Part shown: piece by piece, positions 14,252-24,023 of the stretch | How the letters are laid out: each line of letters begins with the position of its first letter | How positions within the stretch are numbered: position 1 is the first letter of the stretch | Source: Deltaproteobacteria bacterium | Lineage (GTDB): Bacteria > UBA10199 > SPLOWO2-01-44-7 | Assembly (NCBI GenBank): GCA_023265595.1 | Contig: JAHFSU010000013.1 | Span: 1-51,434, forward strand | Direction of reading: 5' to 3' | Length of the DNA stretch: 51,434 nucleotides | Notes under the pieces: generated by a model | Seen by the model: the letters and a program-made list of their open reading frames with translations, nothing else | Database searches by the model: none | What the model was told of the DNA's origin: nothing | Position numbers and translations under genes: made by a program

Positions 14252-15691
14252 ATGAAACACATTCATCTGATCGGAATTTGCGGCACGGGGATGGGCTCTT
14301 TAGCGGGGCTTTTCAAAGAGGCCGGTTTTCAAGTCACCGGTTCTGATACTCAATTTTATCCCCCGATGGGAGATCAGCTCAAGGCGATGGGAATTCCGCT
14401 GATGACCGACTTTGATCCAAAAAATCTGGAGAAAAAACCGGACATCGTCATCATTGGCAATGTCTGTCGCAAAGAAAATCCGGAAGCGGTTCGAGCGCTC
14501 GAATTGGGAGTGAAGTATTATTCGCTCCCTCAAGCCTTGCAGGAATTTTTTCTGAAAAATAAAAAGGCCCTTGTGGTTGCCGGCACGCATGGAAAAACAA
14601 CGACTTCCAGCCTGCTCGCATGGGTCTTAACCGATGCCGGCTTGGACCCCGGTTTTATGATTGGCGGTGTCGGATTGAATTTGGAAAAAAGCTATCATTT
14701 GGGCAAGGGCGATTTTTTTGTCGTCGAAGGAGATGAATATGACAGCGCCTTTTTCGACAAAGGCCCCAAATTTGCCCATTACCGTCCTGCCGGCGCTATT
14801 TTGACCTCGATCGAATGGGATCATGTCGATATTTATCCGACTTTCGAGAAAATGATCGGGGCTTTTGAAAAATTTGTCGGCACCCTTTCGGACAAAGCAC
14901 CTCTTTTGGCATGGGCCGATAGCCCTAAAATTACCGAGCTCACTCACATTCACAACTATCCCCTCTTTCGTTACGGACTCAAACAGGGTCACTACACGGC
15001 ACAAGAGATTCAATTTTCACCGGAAGGAACCTCTTTCAAACTCTGTTTCGATGACCAACAAATCCCGCTGTCGACACAAATGTGCGGCAAGGCCAATCTG
15101 GAAAACAGTGTCGCTGTGGCAGGACTTTGTCACCAGATGGGACTCGGTTGGGAAAAAATCGCCCATGGTTTGAAAACATTCAAAGGGGTTAAACGGCGTC
15201 AGGAAATTAAGGGTGTCGTCAAAGGGATTACCGTGATTGACGATTTTGCCCATCACCCGACGGCGATTCATTGTACTATTGAGGCGCTCAAAGAACGGTT
15301 CAAAAATCGGAGGCTTATTGTTGTTTTTGAGCCCCGCTCCAATACCTCGCGCCGCAATGCCCATTACGATGCCTATCTCAAGGCATTCAAAGGAGCCGAT
15401 AAGGTCATCCTTGCCCCGGTCTATCATCCTGAAAACATTCCGGAGGCGGAACGTCTGAACACAGCCAAATTGGCGGACGATCTGATGAAACGAGGTATTG
15501 ACGCCTATGCTATTGATGGAACCGATTTCATCATTGAATTCATTATTCGCGGCATCGGCCCCAATGAAGTGGTCGCTTTTTTCTCAAACGGCGATTTTGA
15601 CAATATCCATCAGAAATTTTTGGACAAATTGGATCGACGTAAAATTTTCGAAGACAAAAAACAGGTTCGTTCCATCAAAATCCGATCATGA
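14252..15691 (+). CDS. mpl: UDP-MurNAc:L-Ala-gamma-D-Glu-meso-DAP ligase, murein recycling
   Basis: This Mur ligase, 479 residues, reattaches recovered murein tripeptide to UDP-MurNAc. It has the nucleotide-binding N-terminus HIHLIGICGTGMGSLAGLF, the ATP loop GTHGKTTTSSLLAW near residues 110-123 and the central VVEGDEYDSAFFD motif typical of Mpl rather than MurC. The C-terminal domain includes IDDFAHHPTAI and FEPRSNTSRRN. The ATG at 14252 is chosen because AAAGGTGA precedes it and the family N-terminus begins there. It follows the winged-HTH nucleotidyltransferase gene by 10 bp and overlaps tamB by 4 bp. With the LD-carboxypeptidase at 2.8 kb it supports a tripeptide-recycling pathway. Confidence 0.93.
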   Translation: MKHIHLIGICGTGMGSLAGLFKEAGFQVTGSDTQFYPPMGDQLKAMGIPLMTDFDPKNLEKKPDIVIIGNVCRKENPEAVRALELGVKYYSLPQALQEFFLKNKKALVVAGTHGKTTTSSLLAWVLTDAGLDPGFMIGGVGLNLEKSYHLGKGDFFVVEGDEYDSAFFDKGPKFAHYRPAGAILTSIEWDHVDIYPTFEKMIGAFEKFVGTLSDKAPLLAWADSPKITELTHIHNYPLFRYGLKQGHYTAQEIQFSPEGTSFKLCFDDQQIPLSTQMCGKANLENSVAVAGLCHQMGLGWEKIAHGLKTFKGVKRRQEIKGVVKGITVIDDFAHHPTAIHCTIEALKERFKNRRLIVVFEPRSNTSRRNAHYDAYLKAFKGADKVILAPVYHPENIPEAERLNTAKLADDLMKRGIDAYAIDGTDFIIEFIIRGIGPNEVVAFFSNGDFDNIHQKFLDKLDRRKIFEDKKQVRSIKIRS

Positions 15692-18600
15692 AACGTTTTA
15701 GAAAAGTAAGGCGTCACATTATTATCGCGGTTCTCCTTCTTTTTGCCGTTTTTCAAACACCGATTTTGCTGGTCAACAATCCGAGATTCCAGCAATGGTT
15801 TTTGGAGACATACAAACCGTTCCAACCATGGAGTATTACTGTCGGATCGTTACGGCTCAAACCGTGGCTTTTTGAGTTGAACATCCATGATCTCCGTTTG
15901 CAACATCCATCGGGACATCATCTCTCTTTTGACACTATTCATATTGCTTTAAATCCCTTTCGCCTGCTTCGGGGACAAGTGGGCATCAGTAATCTGATCG
16001 TCCAGTCGCCGACTCTTGCTCTGGCCAAAAGTGTCCTCTCAAAAAAAGAGGCTCCCAAGAAAAAATTCAAGATTCGGACTCTGATTTTGCTTCAAAATCT
16101 GGTGGTGAGCAAAGGCACTCTGGAAGATATCACGCTCCGTTTTCCGGATGAAACCGATCTCAAAATTACCCATTTGGGATTGAAACTCAAACCCTCTATC
16201 CGAAGAGGGACCCAGCTGGACCTGCAACTGCAAAATGCTCTTTACACCAATCCGGATCAAACAACAAAAGAGATTGAAAATCTGAATGTGGAAGTCGCCA
16301 CCAATTTCAGCCGCTGGTCCAAAACATTCCCGTACATCGATGATATTGACGGCCTGCTCACATTACGCAATGCCCGTCTCGACAAACTGCACATCCACCG
16401 TTTTGAAACCCATTTGAGACTGGACAAATCCAAAATCCGTTCCAAAAAATTTGTGATTCAAATTGATGAAAATGAAATTTTAGGGAAACTCGATGCCGAT
16501 TTGTCTTCCGAAAAATTTTCTTTTCATATGGAAACCCCAAAAGGGGTTGTGATTCCCGAATTGGGCGATGAGACCAGAACATTCAACGTGGCGGGGCTGC
16601 TCACCGCCAAAATAGACCTCGAAGGAGAAGGTTTTGACATCCCAACATCAAAAGGGAAAGGAAACATTTCAGCCCAACACATTTTTGAACATTTTGAAGA
16701 ACATCCGGCCAAGGTGGATACCCGTTTTGAATGGCAACATGGAAAATTAACACTCTACGAAACCAATATAACAACCGATGAAGCCGTGTTACAGGCAAAA
16801 GGGACCATCGATCTGAAACCTTTTTCGTTCCATTTGCAAATGCAAACCGACCATTTTCCTCTCGAGCGATTGTTTGAAAAATTTGAGGATAAAAATTTGC
16901 ATCCGATTCACGGCAAGGCCCATGCAGAAGGAAAGCTGGAAGGGGCCGGAAAAACCATTCACCTTTCCCTCATTGGCGAAGCAACCGAAGGGGGCTATGG
17001 CCCCGTGCTTGCCCAAAAGGCAAAAGTGACTCTCGACTTGACACACCCACAACTCAAGCTCGACGGCAAAATAATTACCGATGAAAAAGAGACCGGAAAA
17101 GCCCTTTTCCTGATCCAATACGGTGAAAAAAAAGCGTCGGACAAAACACGTCCCAAAAAAATAACGCTGGATACCCAATTTGAGAATCATCCCATCGCCA
17201 CATCACTCCCGGACCTGCCGCTGGATGGAAATTTGACGGCCCAACTAAAATTGAAAGGGGCTCCCGAAAATATTCAGGGAGAATGTCATTTTGTTGCAAC
17301 CGACGGTAATTTTCTAAAAGAGGGTTTTGAAAATATTACAGGTCATTTCACACTCAATGCAAAAAGTCTCAAAATAGACAAGGCCGACTTCCTTTTTTCC
17401 AACGGCGACGAATCGCATTTCATCCGGCCTCTTGTTTTGGACTTCAAACCGGAAGGATTAAGACTGTCGGGCCAACCGCTCGAAGGTTTGAATATTGATG
17501 TAAATTATTTCAGCAAGAACACATCATGGCAAATCAGTAAATTAACCATTGCCGACCAAACCAACCCCTCTCTCAAAACACAAATCAGCGGAAGAATCGC
17601 GCCGGAAGGACTTGATTTAAAAGGAAATGGCGATCTGGATCTGGCAAAACTCAAATTTTTGTCCCGCATCCTGCGTGATGCCTCGGGTCCGGCCTATTTT
17701 CAGCTCGCCGTAAGAGGAAAAATGCCAAACATCCAGATGAATGGCAAGGTCGACTTCAAAGGGAACCGAATTTATTTGCGGGCTTATCCCTACGCAGCCG
17801 AAAATCTGGAGGGAACGATTTTGTTCGAGGGCAATCGCATTCGTGCAACAAAGTTGACGGGGGAAATTGAGTCAGGCGCTTTTGAACTGAACGGAATGAT
17901 GCTCCATGCAGGGGGAAAACCGTCATCGGTCGACCTTAATTTGTCGGGACATCAAATTTCCTATCGCGATAAGGCGGGCGATTTGAGAATGGAATTCGAT
18001 GCCGATTTGTCACTGAAAGGCCCGGCAGAAGCTCCCGAACTTGCCGGAACCATTACCGTCGTGGACGGCCGCTATACTAAAGATTTCAATATTATTGAGG
18101 AACTCAAGCGAGCCCCTTCCGCTTCGCGCGAAATCAAAAAAGCGGCTTTGGAGGAACAGCCATGGAAACTCAATCTAAAAGTAAAAAATTTGGGGGATCT
18201 GGTCATCGACAACAATGTCGGAAAAATTGATTTGATCGCCGATCTAAAAGTAAAAGGAACCTTGCAACAACCGATACTTTCCGGAACGGTCAATACCACC
18301 GAAGGAGAAATTCACTATCTGGGACTTGATTTTGATATCACGCGCGGTTTTATCGAATTTCGGGAATATGCAAAAGCCCCTTATCTGGAGGTGGATGCGG
18401 AGCAGGAACTCGAAGATGCGCATATCGTGGCAAAATTGCATGGCCCAACGAATAATCTGGCTATCGACTTGTCCGGGAATTCCATTCGGGAAGGTCCGCT
18501 CGATAAAAAAGAGGTTTTATCTCTCATCCTCTTTGGAACAACCGGAAAAACAGAACAACCGAATTATTTTGAACAACGGGCCGGCACAGGACTGGCCGCA

Positions 18601-18894
18601 GAACAGGTTGCGGCCGCCTTTCAACGTCCTTTTGCAAGGGCAACGCATCTGGATGTCTTTCGTCTGGAATCGGTTGCCGACCAACACGGGGAAGATCAGG
18701 CCAGCAAGCTGACGGCCGGAAAACGCCTGAACGACCGCCTCACTGTTGAATTTGCTTCCGAATTAAAGCAAGACGATGCGGTCCAATCCTTCCAATTGGA
18801 ATACTGGTTGACCGATTTTTTTATTCTTAAAGGGGCGCAAAGCACCGATGAAAGCTACCAGATGGGTGGCGGTTTTAAAATTAGGAGCCGATGA
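15688..18894 (+). CDS. tamB: TamB-like translocation and assembly module protein
   Basis: A 1068-residue periplasm-spanning AsmA-like protein. One N-terminal membrane helix (about residues 11-29) anchors it in the inner membrane. It is followed by a long beta-rich region with repeated hydrophobic-groove strands and the DUF490/TamB C-terminal domain (about 700-1068). That domain contains GTITVVDGRYTKDFN, then LDFDITRGFIEF and the terminal GGFKIRSR. TamB proteins bridge the envelope and work with TamA or BamA in barrel assembly and lipid transport. It overlaps mpl and the following Omp85 gene by 4 bp each. Family identity is strong. Confidence 0.9.
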   Translation: MKRFRKVRRHIIIAVLLLFAVFQTPILLVNNPRFQQWFLETYKPFQPWSITVGSLRLKPWLFELNIHDLRLQHPSGHHLSFDTIHIALNPFRLLRGQVGISNLIVQSPTLALAKSVLSKKEAPKKKFKIRTLILLQNLVVSKGTLEDITLRFPDETDLKITHLGLKLKPSIRRGTQLDLQLQNALYTNPDQTTKEIENLNVEVATNFSRWSKTFPYIDDIDGLLTLRNARLDKLHIHRFETHLRLDKSKIRSKKFVIQIDENEILGKLDADLSSEKFSFHMETPKGVVIPELGDETRTFNVAGLLTAKIDLEGEGFDIPTSKGKGNISAQHIFEHFEEHPAKVDTRFEWQHGKLTLYETNITTDEAVLQAKGTIDLKPFSFHLQMQTDHFPLERLFEKFEDKNLHPIHGKAHAEGKLEGAGKTIHLSLIGEATEGGYGPVLAQKAKVTLDLTHPQLKLDGKIITDEKETGKALFLIQYGEKKASDKTRPKKITLDTQFENHPIATSLPDLPLDGNLTAQLKLKGAPENIQGECHFVATDGNFLKEGFENITGHFTLNAKSLKIDKADFLFSNGDESHFIRPLVLDFKPEGLRLSGQPLEGLNIDVNYFSKNTSWQISKLTIADQTNPSLKTQISGRIAPEGLDLKGNGDLDLAKLKFLSRILRDASGPAYFQLAVRGKMPNIQMNGKVDFKGNRIYLRAYPYAAENLEGTILFEGNRIRATKLTGEIESGAFELNGMMLHAGGKPSSVDLNLSGHQISYRDKAGDLRMEFDADLSLKGPAEAPELAGTITVVDGRYTKDFNIIEELKRAPSASREIKKAALEEQPWKLNLKVKNLGDLVIDNNVGKIDLIADLKVKGTLQQPILSGTVNTTEGEIHYLGLDFDITRGFIEFREYAKAPYLEVDAEQELEDAHIVAKLHGPTNNLAIDLSGNSIREGPLDKKEVLSLILFGTTGKTEQPNYFEQRAGTGLAAEQVAAAFQRPFARATHLDVFRLESVADQHGEDQASKLTAGKRLNDRLTVEFASELKQDDAVQSFQLEYWLTDFFILKGAQSTDESYQMGGGFKIRSR

Positions 18895-21587
18895 AAAAAC
18901 AGATCGCACAGTGGATTGGATTCCTTCTTTTTTTATCGACTCCGTATTGCGTTTTGTCCGCCTCCAACAAAATTGTCGCCGTTGAGATTGAGGGGGCTGT
19001 CACCATTTCCAAAGAACAAGTTTTGGGTCTGCTTCCGTTGAAAATCGGAGACGATTACGATCCTCAAAAATTGGAGATTGGGGTGGAGCATTTAAAAAAA
19101 TGGGGCATCTTTGACAGCATACAAACAACCCTCAAAGAGGGAGATGGGGGAATGATTATTCATCTGGATTTGCATCAAGGCGAAATTGTGAGTCAACTCT
19201 CCATATCGGGGCATTATCCTTATGTGGCCACTAAAATTCGAAAACGCCTTAGTCTGCATGTGGGCGATATGATCGAACCGGAAAAGATGGCGGAACAAAA
19301 AGACCGCATCAAAAGTTTTTACACAAAAAAAGGTTATTACAACACCGGTGTACAATCTTTTTTGACACCGGGGGCAGAGGAGCTGACAACCGATGTCGAC
19401 TTTCATATTATTAAGGGAGAACGTCTTCGCTATGAATCTGTTGAGTTTAAGGGGGTCAGCTCCTTGCGCAAAGGGAGAGTCTCTTCCTTTATCAAACCCA
19501 TGGATATTTATACCGAGAAAAGGCTGAAGGAGGCAATTCGCGGTCTGGAAAAATTCTATCGTGCGAAGGGATATTTAAAAGTGCGTGCCAAGGTGCTCGA
19601 CAAACAGATCGATTGGAAAAAAAGACGTGTTGCCATTGTGATACAGATCTCCGAAGGGCCCAGAATGAAAATCTTTTTTAAAGGCTTGAAAAAATACCGG
19701 CTCAAATCTCTCAAAGAAGCTTCGGGTCTTTACGAAGAGGTGAACTTCGATGTGGTCGAGATGGAATCGGCCGTCGAAAAACTGAAGGAATATTTTAAGA
19801 AAAAGGGTTATCTCGAAGCCCAAATCACCTTCAAAAAAGAAAAAATCAACCCGAATCTTTATCATATCTCCTTTTTTATCAATCCGGGGCCGCGCAGTTT
19901 TATCTATTCTGTCGATTTTGAAGGCAATCCATCGCTTTCAAGCCGTAAATTGAAAAAACAGATTTTTACAAAAGAACGCTCTCTAACACAAAGGGGTGTT
20001 TTGGATGAATCGCTGATTGAAGAGGATCAAAAAATCGCAACAAAATTTTATCAAAGTAAAGGATTTTTAGATGCAACAGTAGGCAACCCGGAAATGATTA
20101 AAAATCCTGAGAGAACACGGCTTGACATGGTATTTCCAGTGGATGAGGGACCTCAGGTTTTTGTCGACAAAGTGGTTTTTATCGGTAATCTCGTTCAATC
20201 AGAAAAAAAATTGGTAAAAGTCCTCAAAAATGTTGAGGGAAAACCGGTCGATCAATCTTTTCTTTCCGTCGATGCCGAACAGGTGAAATTATATTATGCA
20301 AACAACGGTTTTCCCTATGCCGAAGTCGCACAAACCGTTTCCAGAACAGAAAACAGATTGACTATCACTTACAATATTATTGAGGGTGATTTCGTCAAAA
20401 TCGGTGAGGTCCTGATTGTCGGAGACGTTTTGTCCGGTGTCCGGGCTATAAAACAGGCAATGGAAATAAAAGAGGGGGATCCTTACAGCTATCAAAAAAT
20501 CATCAACAGCCAGCTCAACCTGCGACAGTTGGGCGCTTTCAATTCGGTCAATATCACCACTATCGGACTTGAAGAAAAAGCAACAACGGTTCATTTGAAA
20601 GTAGAAATAGAAGAGAGAGAACCGTTCACATTTTCCGTTGAAGCCCAATATAGCACCGATCTCAAATACGCCGGCACCGTCCGATTCAACAATCTGAATG
20701 CATTTGGATGGGCAAAACAGATATCCCTTTTGTTGCGCGGAGGCCCTAAAACAGACCGGGCGGAACTCTCGTGGTACGATCCTCGTTTTGCCGGACATGA
20801 TTTGCAAATGACGGTCGCTTCATGGATGGATTATTTTGCAAACCCGTTGGAAACCTCCTTACAGGGAGGCGGGGCTACTTCTTTCTTTCGTCAATTTCAT
20901 CGATTTGGATTTTTGACCCGTTACGAATTGGCGCGTACTTATAACATCCGCGGTCAAGCCATCAATCCGCAAAATTTGCGTGACAACACCCTCTCCAAAA
21001 TGACCCTTTCAGGAAGTTTTGACACACGAGATAGCTATTCCGATCCCAAAAATGGATTATTCAGCCTTGGCAGAACAAGTTTTTTCAATGAAATTAAAGG
21101 CCTTCGCGCTAATTTCGCAAAATTGAGAGGGGCCTTCAGCCAATATTACACCCCTTTCAAATTTCTGACATTTACCTATCTGCTCCGACTCGACAGCATT
21201 CAAAACATCGGCGCCAATATTAGCATTCCCCAACGGGAACTTTTGGTGTTAGGCGGTGATGATACCATTCGCGGTTTCCGGGAAGATGTATTAGGGCCAA
21301 CAAGTGCCCAAGGCAATCCTGTCGGAGGCCGTGCCCGATTTATCTTCAATGGTGAAGCACATATTCGGTTGATTGACAGCGTGCAGGGCGCCCTCTTTCT
21401 TGATCTCGGCAGTCTTCAAAACTCTTTCAGTGAGATGAACAATAATAATATCCGACGCAGCGCCGGTTTTGGACTCCGGTATATCACACCGGTTGGACCT
21501 GTGCGTGCCGATTATGGTATTATTCTCGATCGCAAAACGGGCGAAAATTTTGGACGTCTTCACATTACCTTTGGATATCCTTTTTAA
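18891..21587 (+). CDS. Omp85-family outer-membrane assembly protein (TamA/BamA-like)
   Basis: An 898-residue protein. A signal peptide lies at residues 1-24 (to VLSA). Successive POTRA-type repeats, which I count as about seven, fill residues ~27-580, followed by a 16-strand-type beta barrel with the lid-loop motif DTIRGFRED and the end GRLHITFGYPF with terminal Phe. Omp85 proteins insert barrel proteins into the outer membrane. Adjacency and 4-bp overlap with tamB favour a TamA role. More POTRA units than TamA (three) and a BamA-like length mean it could be BamA or a BamA-derived partner. No skp, lpxD or rseP neighbours are present, which argues against the standard bamA locus. Confidence 0.88.
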   Translation: MKKQIAQWIGFLLFLSTPYCVLSASNKIVAVEIEGAVTISKEQVLGLLPLKIGDDYDPQKLEIGVEHLKKWGIFDSIQTTLKEGDGGMIIHLDLHQGEIVSQLSISGHYPYVATKIRKRLSLHVGDMIEPEKMAEQKDRIKSFYTKKGYYNTGVQSFLTPGAEELTTDVDFHIIKGERLRYESVEFKGVSSLRKGRVSSFIKPMDIYTEKRLKEAIRGLEKFYRAKGYLKVRAKVLDKQIDWKKRRVAIVIQISEGPRMKIFFKGLKKYRLKSLKEASGLYEEVNFDVVEMESAVEKLKEYFKKKGYLEAQITFKKEKINPNLYHISFFINPGPRSFIYSVDFEGNPSLSSRKLKKQIFTKERSLTQRGVLDESLIEEDQKIATKFYQSKGFLDATVGNPEMIKNPERTRLDMVFPVDEGPQVFVDKVVFIGNLVQSEKKLVKVLKNVEGKPVDQSFLSVDAEQVKLYYANNGFPYAEVAQTVSRTENRLTITYNIIEGDFVKIGEVLIVGDVLSGVRAIKQAMEIKEGDPYSYQKIINSQLNLRQLGAFNSVNITTIGLEEKATTVHLKVEIEEREPFTFSVEAQYSTDLKYAGTVRFNNLNAFGWAKQISLLLRGGPKTDRAELSWYDPRFAGHDLQMTVASWMDYFANPLETSLQGGGATSFFRQFHRFGFLTRYELARTYNIRGQAINPQNLRDNTLSKMTLSGSFDTRDSYSDPKNGLFSLGRTSFFNEIKGLRANFAKLRGAFSQYYTPFKFLTFTYLLRLDSIQNIGANISIPQRELLVLGGDDTIRGFREDVLGPTSAQGNPVGGRARFIFNGEAHIRLIDSVQGALFLDLGSLQNSFSEMNNNNIRRSAGFGLRYITPVGPVRADYGIILDRKTGENFGRLHITFGYPF

Positions 21588-21599
21588 CTCAACGATGAA

Positions 21600-21652
21600 A
21601 ATTAACTGGATTGCTTCCCCCTCGACAAGCTCGGGGTGCAATGACAAATAAG
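21600..21652. repeat. Family-I-type repeat downstream of the Omp85 gene
   Basis: CTGGATTGC, then CCCC-TCGACAAGCTC-GGGG, then GCAATGAC. It may act as a hairpin ending the mpl-tamB-tamA transcript. Confidence 0.55.
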
Positions 21653-21668
21653 AGTTTTTAGAGGTACT

Positions 21669-22544
21669 CTAAGAAGTTTTTCGGATTTTGAAGGCCTCTT
21701 TACGCCCTTCGGGGGTGGAGAGTTTGTGTAAAATTTGTGGGATGGTTTCTTCTTTGGATCTTTTTTCCCGCGTGTCGAGTTCATTCATCACATAAACCAT
21801 CCTGTAAATGGAAGTGATATTTGTCATCACACCGATCAATACAATAGCGGCGATGACCAAAACGGGAGGCGGCAGCGGCCAAACAAAATTCAGCAAATAA
21901 GAGGTCATTGGTTCAAAAATGGAGGCACAACCTAAATAGACAATCCGCTCCGGGCGCTGCATCGACCCCTTGCGGACATCGACACCGACTGCCTCTCCGC
22001 GCGCCCTTGTATAAGACACGCCGGTCGATCCGATCATCCCCAAGATCAGAAAAAAGAGGACCCATGAATCTTTGAAAAACCAGACAAGTCCCAAAAATAA
22101 AATCCCCTCACTGAAACGATCCATGACCGAATCAAAAAAAGCCCCCGATTTGGAGACATTCTCGGTCAGCCTTGCCACCTGACCATCAAAAAGATCAAAG
22201 GTGGCGCCAAATAACATGAGCCAGCCTGCATATCCGAAAAGCCCCTTGGAAAAGAAAAAAGCGGCGGCAATGCTGAAAAGAAATCCGATGAAGGTCAGCG
22301 TATTCGGAGTCATTTTGAGTTTCACAAAAAATTTGGCGATGGGGGCGTTGTTCCAGTACCACCAATGCTTCAAGGTGCCGCTTAAAAAGCGCGAATTGTG
22401 CCGAGTTTCTACCTCCGGAGGGACAGGATAACGGTGTTTGGTCGCCAAAAAGTAGAGGAGAGAGGTGACCAAAATAATATTGATCACCACGATGGGTCCC
22501 AAACTGATCCAGATGGGATCGAGCTGCCTCAAAAAATCGATCAT
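21669..22544 (-). CDS. CDP-alcohol phosphatidyltransferase
   Basis: A 291-residue inner-membrane phospholipid synthase. The family motif D-xx-DG-xx-AR-x8-G-xxx-D-xxx-D is complete: D117, D120-G121, A124-R125, G134, D138, D142. Six hydrophobic helices and a long polar N-terminal stretch (residues 34-80) are present. Such enzymes transfer a phosphoalcohol or inositol-type head group from CDP-lipid or CDP-alcohol; the acceptor cannot be inferred. It follows the two porin genes on the same strand, but a hairpin separates them. The C-terminal tail is basic. Confidence 0.9.
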   Translation of the reverse strand: MIDFLRQLDPIWISLGPIVVINIILVTSLLYFLATKHRYPVPPEVETRHNSRFLSGTLKHWWYWNNAPIAKFFVKLKMTPNTLTFIGFLFSIAAAFFFSKGLFGYAGWLMLFGATFDLFDGQVARLTENVSKSGAFFDSVMDRFSEGILFLGLVWFFKDSWVLFFLILGMIGSTGVSYTRARGEAVGVDVRKGSMQRPERIVYLGCASIFEPMTSYLLNFVWPLPPPVLVIAAIVLIGVMTNITSIYRMVYVMNELDTREKRSKEETIPQILHKLSTPEGRKEAFKIRKTS

Positions 22545-22598
22545 AAAATTTTATGGTATTTTAACTTTCTGATAATACATCATGGAGTTAAAAACCAT

Positions 22599-22654
22599 AA
22601 GTATTTCTAACATTTGATCCGCACCTTCGGTACGTCTCAAATGTTGAAATACTT
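22599..22654 (-). terminator. Long hairpin after the second porin gene
   Basis: AAGTATTTC(T)AACATTTGA (22599-22617) pairs with TCAAATGTTGAAATACTT (22637-22654) with one bulge. It begins at the stop codon of the porin gene. On the minus strand a TTTTTAA run follows after ATGG, so termination is likely. Confidence 0.6.
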
Positions 22655-23880
22655 TAGAAAGCATAAGCAAAAATTCCGGCGACGCCAAAAACCTGCTGAC
22701 TCTCTAGCAAAGCAGGACTCATATAGCTGTAACCGAATTCAACCCGAAAATAGGTATTATCGGCAATGGCATATTGTCCATCCAACACAGCCTCATGTAT
22801 CTGCTGTTTTGCACCCGTCAAGGAAATAGTTGGCGTACCGGTCGTAGAGGTAATCGGGATCACTAAAATGCCACTGTTGGTCGGGCCATTTATATCATTG
22901 GTGTAATCGTAACGGAAATTCAGATAAAAAACATCGCTTAAATCATAATGAAAATTAGCAAGGGCCCCATAATATTTCCCATTTTTTCGCCGGCCTGCTG
23001 TGCTTGAAGTCGTATTCACCTGCCGGTAAATCCCCTCCCCGCCAAAAGAAAAAGAGTCGGTTATCCACCATTGCCAATCGACATCCCCTAAAAAACCGAC
23101 GTGGGTTTTTCCATTGGGATGATCGTTTCCGTAAATCCCGGACAACCCCACCGTGCTCTTTTTCCCCTCGTCTCCCCAATTGATTCCAAAACGGGTCCCG
23201 GCGCCCGGAACATCGGTACTCTGAAAAGTCATATCCCCATGGTCATAAGTCAGCGTGGAATTGACAACATAGATGTGCCAGTCGAATGCATCGCTAAAAG
23301 CCTTATAAAATTTAACTCCGGTCAATGTATTTGGGCGAAGTGAGCGATAAATGGCGCTTCTGGAGATTGTAAAATTGTCGATCACATCGACTTTTTCAAA
23401 ACCGATGGGGGCATTGAACCGACCCAAAAGAAACTCGGCCCCAAAAAAATTGGCTACCGCATAAGCCTGCTCAACCACAATACCAACCGCGGCTCCACCG
23501 CCCGCACCGTTAGTAAATCGAGGACCACTATTTAAGGTGTTGGAGCCAAAATCGAGATCGGAACGAATGCGAACATTTTCGCCAAATGACTTTGCCAAAT
23601 CGAGTTCAGCCTGATCGAGAAAAAATTTAAATTCATCTTCTCTGTTAATGCGTATGGCATTAGAATATCCACCGATGACACCGGGAACGGCTCCATTCAC
23701 ATCCGTAGGTATGATATTGGTCGGAGTCCCTTTAATCCGATAACGCTGCCAACCGGCGCCGGCTACAATATTGCCGAAGGCTTCAAAACCTCCCTTAACG
23801 AAATTGGCCCTCGCCGAGAAAAAAGGGCAATAAAGAGTGACTGCAAAAAGGATACTACAAAACAAAAAACGGATTTTCAC
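22654..23880 (-). CDS. Porin-like outer-membrane beta-barrel protein, paralog 2
   Basis: A 408-residue protein with a signal peptide (about residues 1-25, to SARA), then alternating strands ending in FAYAF, the terminal Phe of barrel proteins. It closely resembles the neighbouring paralog at 24024-25256: both share GGFEA-GN-VAGAGWQR, DQAELD-AKSFGEN-RIR and FLLGRFNAPIGFEK. The pattern fits the BBP2/OmpL-like putative porin group. The start is a GTG at 23880, supported by GGGAGG 4 bp upstream. Its substrate is unknown. It was probably made by tandem duplication, followed by marked divergence. Confidence 0.85.
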   Translation of the reverse strand: MKIRFLFCSILFAVTLYCPFFSARANFVKGGFEAFGNIVAGAGWQRYRIKGTPTNIIPTDVNGAVPGVIGGYSNAIRINREDEFKFFLDQAELDLAKSFGENVRIRSDLDFGSNTLNSGPRFTNGAGGGAAVGIVVEQAYAVANFFGAEFLLGRFNAPIGFEKVDVIDNFTISRSAIYRSLRPNTLTGVKFYKAFSDAFDWHIYVVNSTLTYDHGDMTFQSTDVPGAGTRFGINWGDEGKKSTVGLSGIYGNDHPNGKTHVGFLGDVDWQWWITDSFSFGGEGIYRQVNTTSSTAGRRKNGKYYGALANFHYDLSDVFYLNFRYDYTNDINGPTNSGILVIPITSTTGTPTISLTGAKQQIHEAVLDGQYAIADNTYFRVEFGYSYMSPALLESQQVFGVAGIFAYAF

Positions 23881-23958
23881 TTTGCCTCCCTCCCCCTTGT
23901 CGGTTTTTCTACTACGCGCTCTATTTTTTTTGTCAAGAAGAGGAGACTATTAAAAACA

Positions 23959-23992
23959 AAACCCCGCTTGCCATTTCTGACAAGCGGGGTTT
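23959..23992 (-). terminator. Rho-independent terminator after porin paralog 1
   Basis: A perfect 12-bp stem AAACCCCGCTTG / CAAGCGGGGTTT with a 10-nt loop, followed on the minus strand by TTTGTTTTTA and on the plus strand by TTTT. It ends the 24024-25256 transcript. Confidence 0.88.
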
Positions 23993-24023
23993 TTTAAACC
24001 ACTTCAAGCCTTCATAAGTTCAA

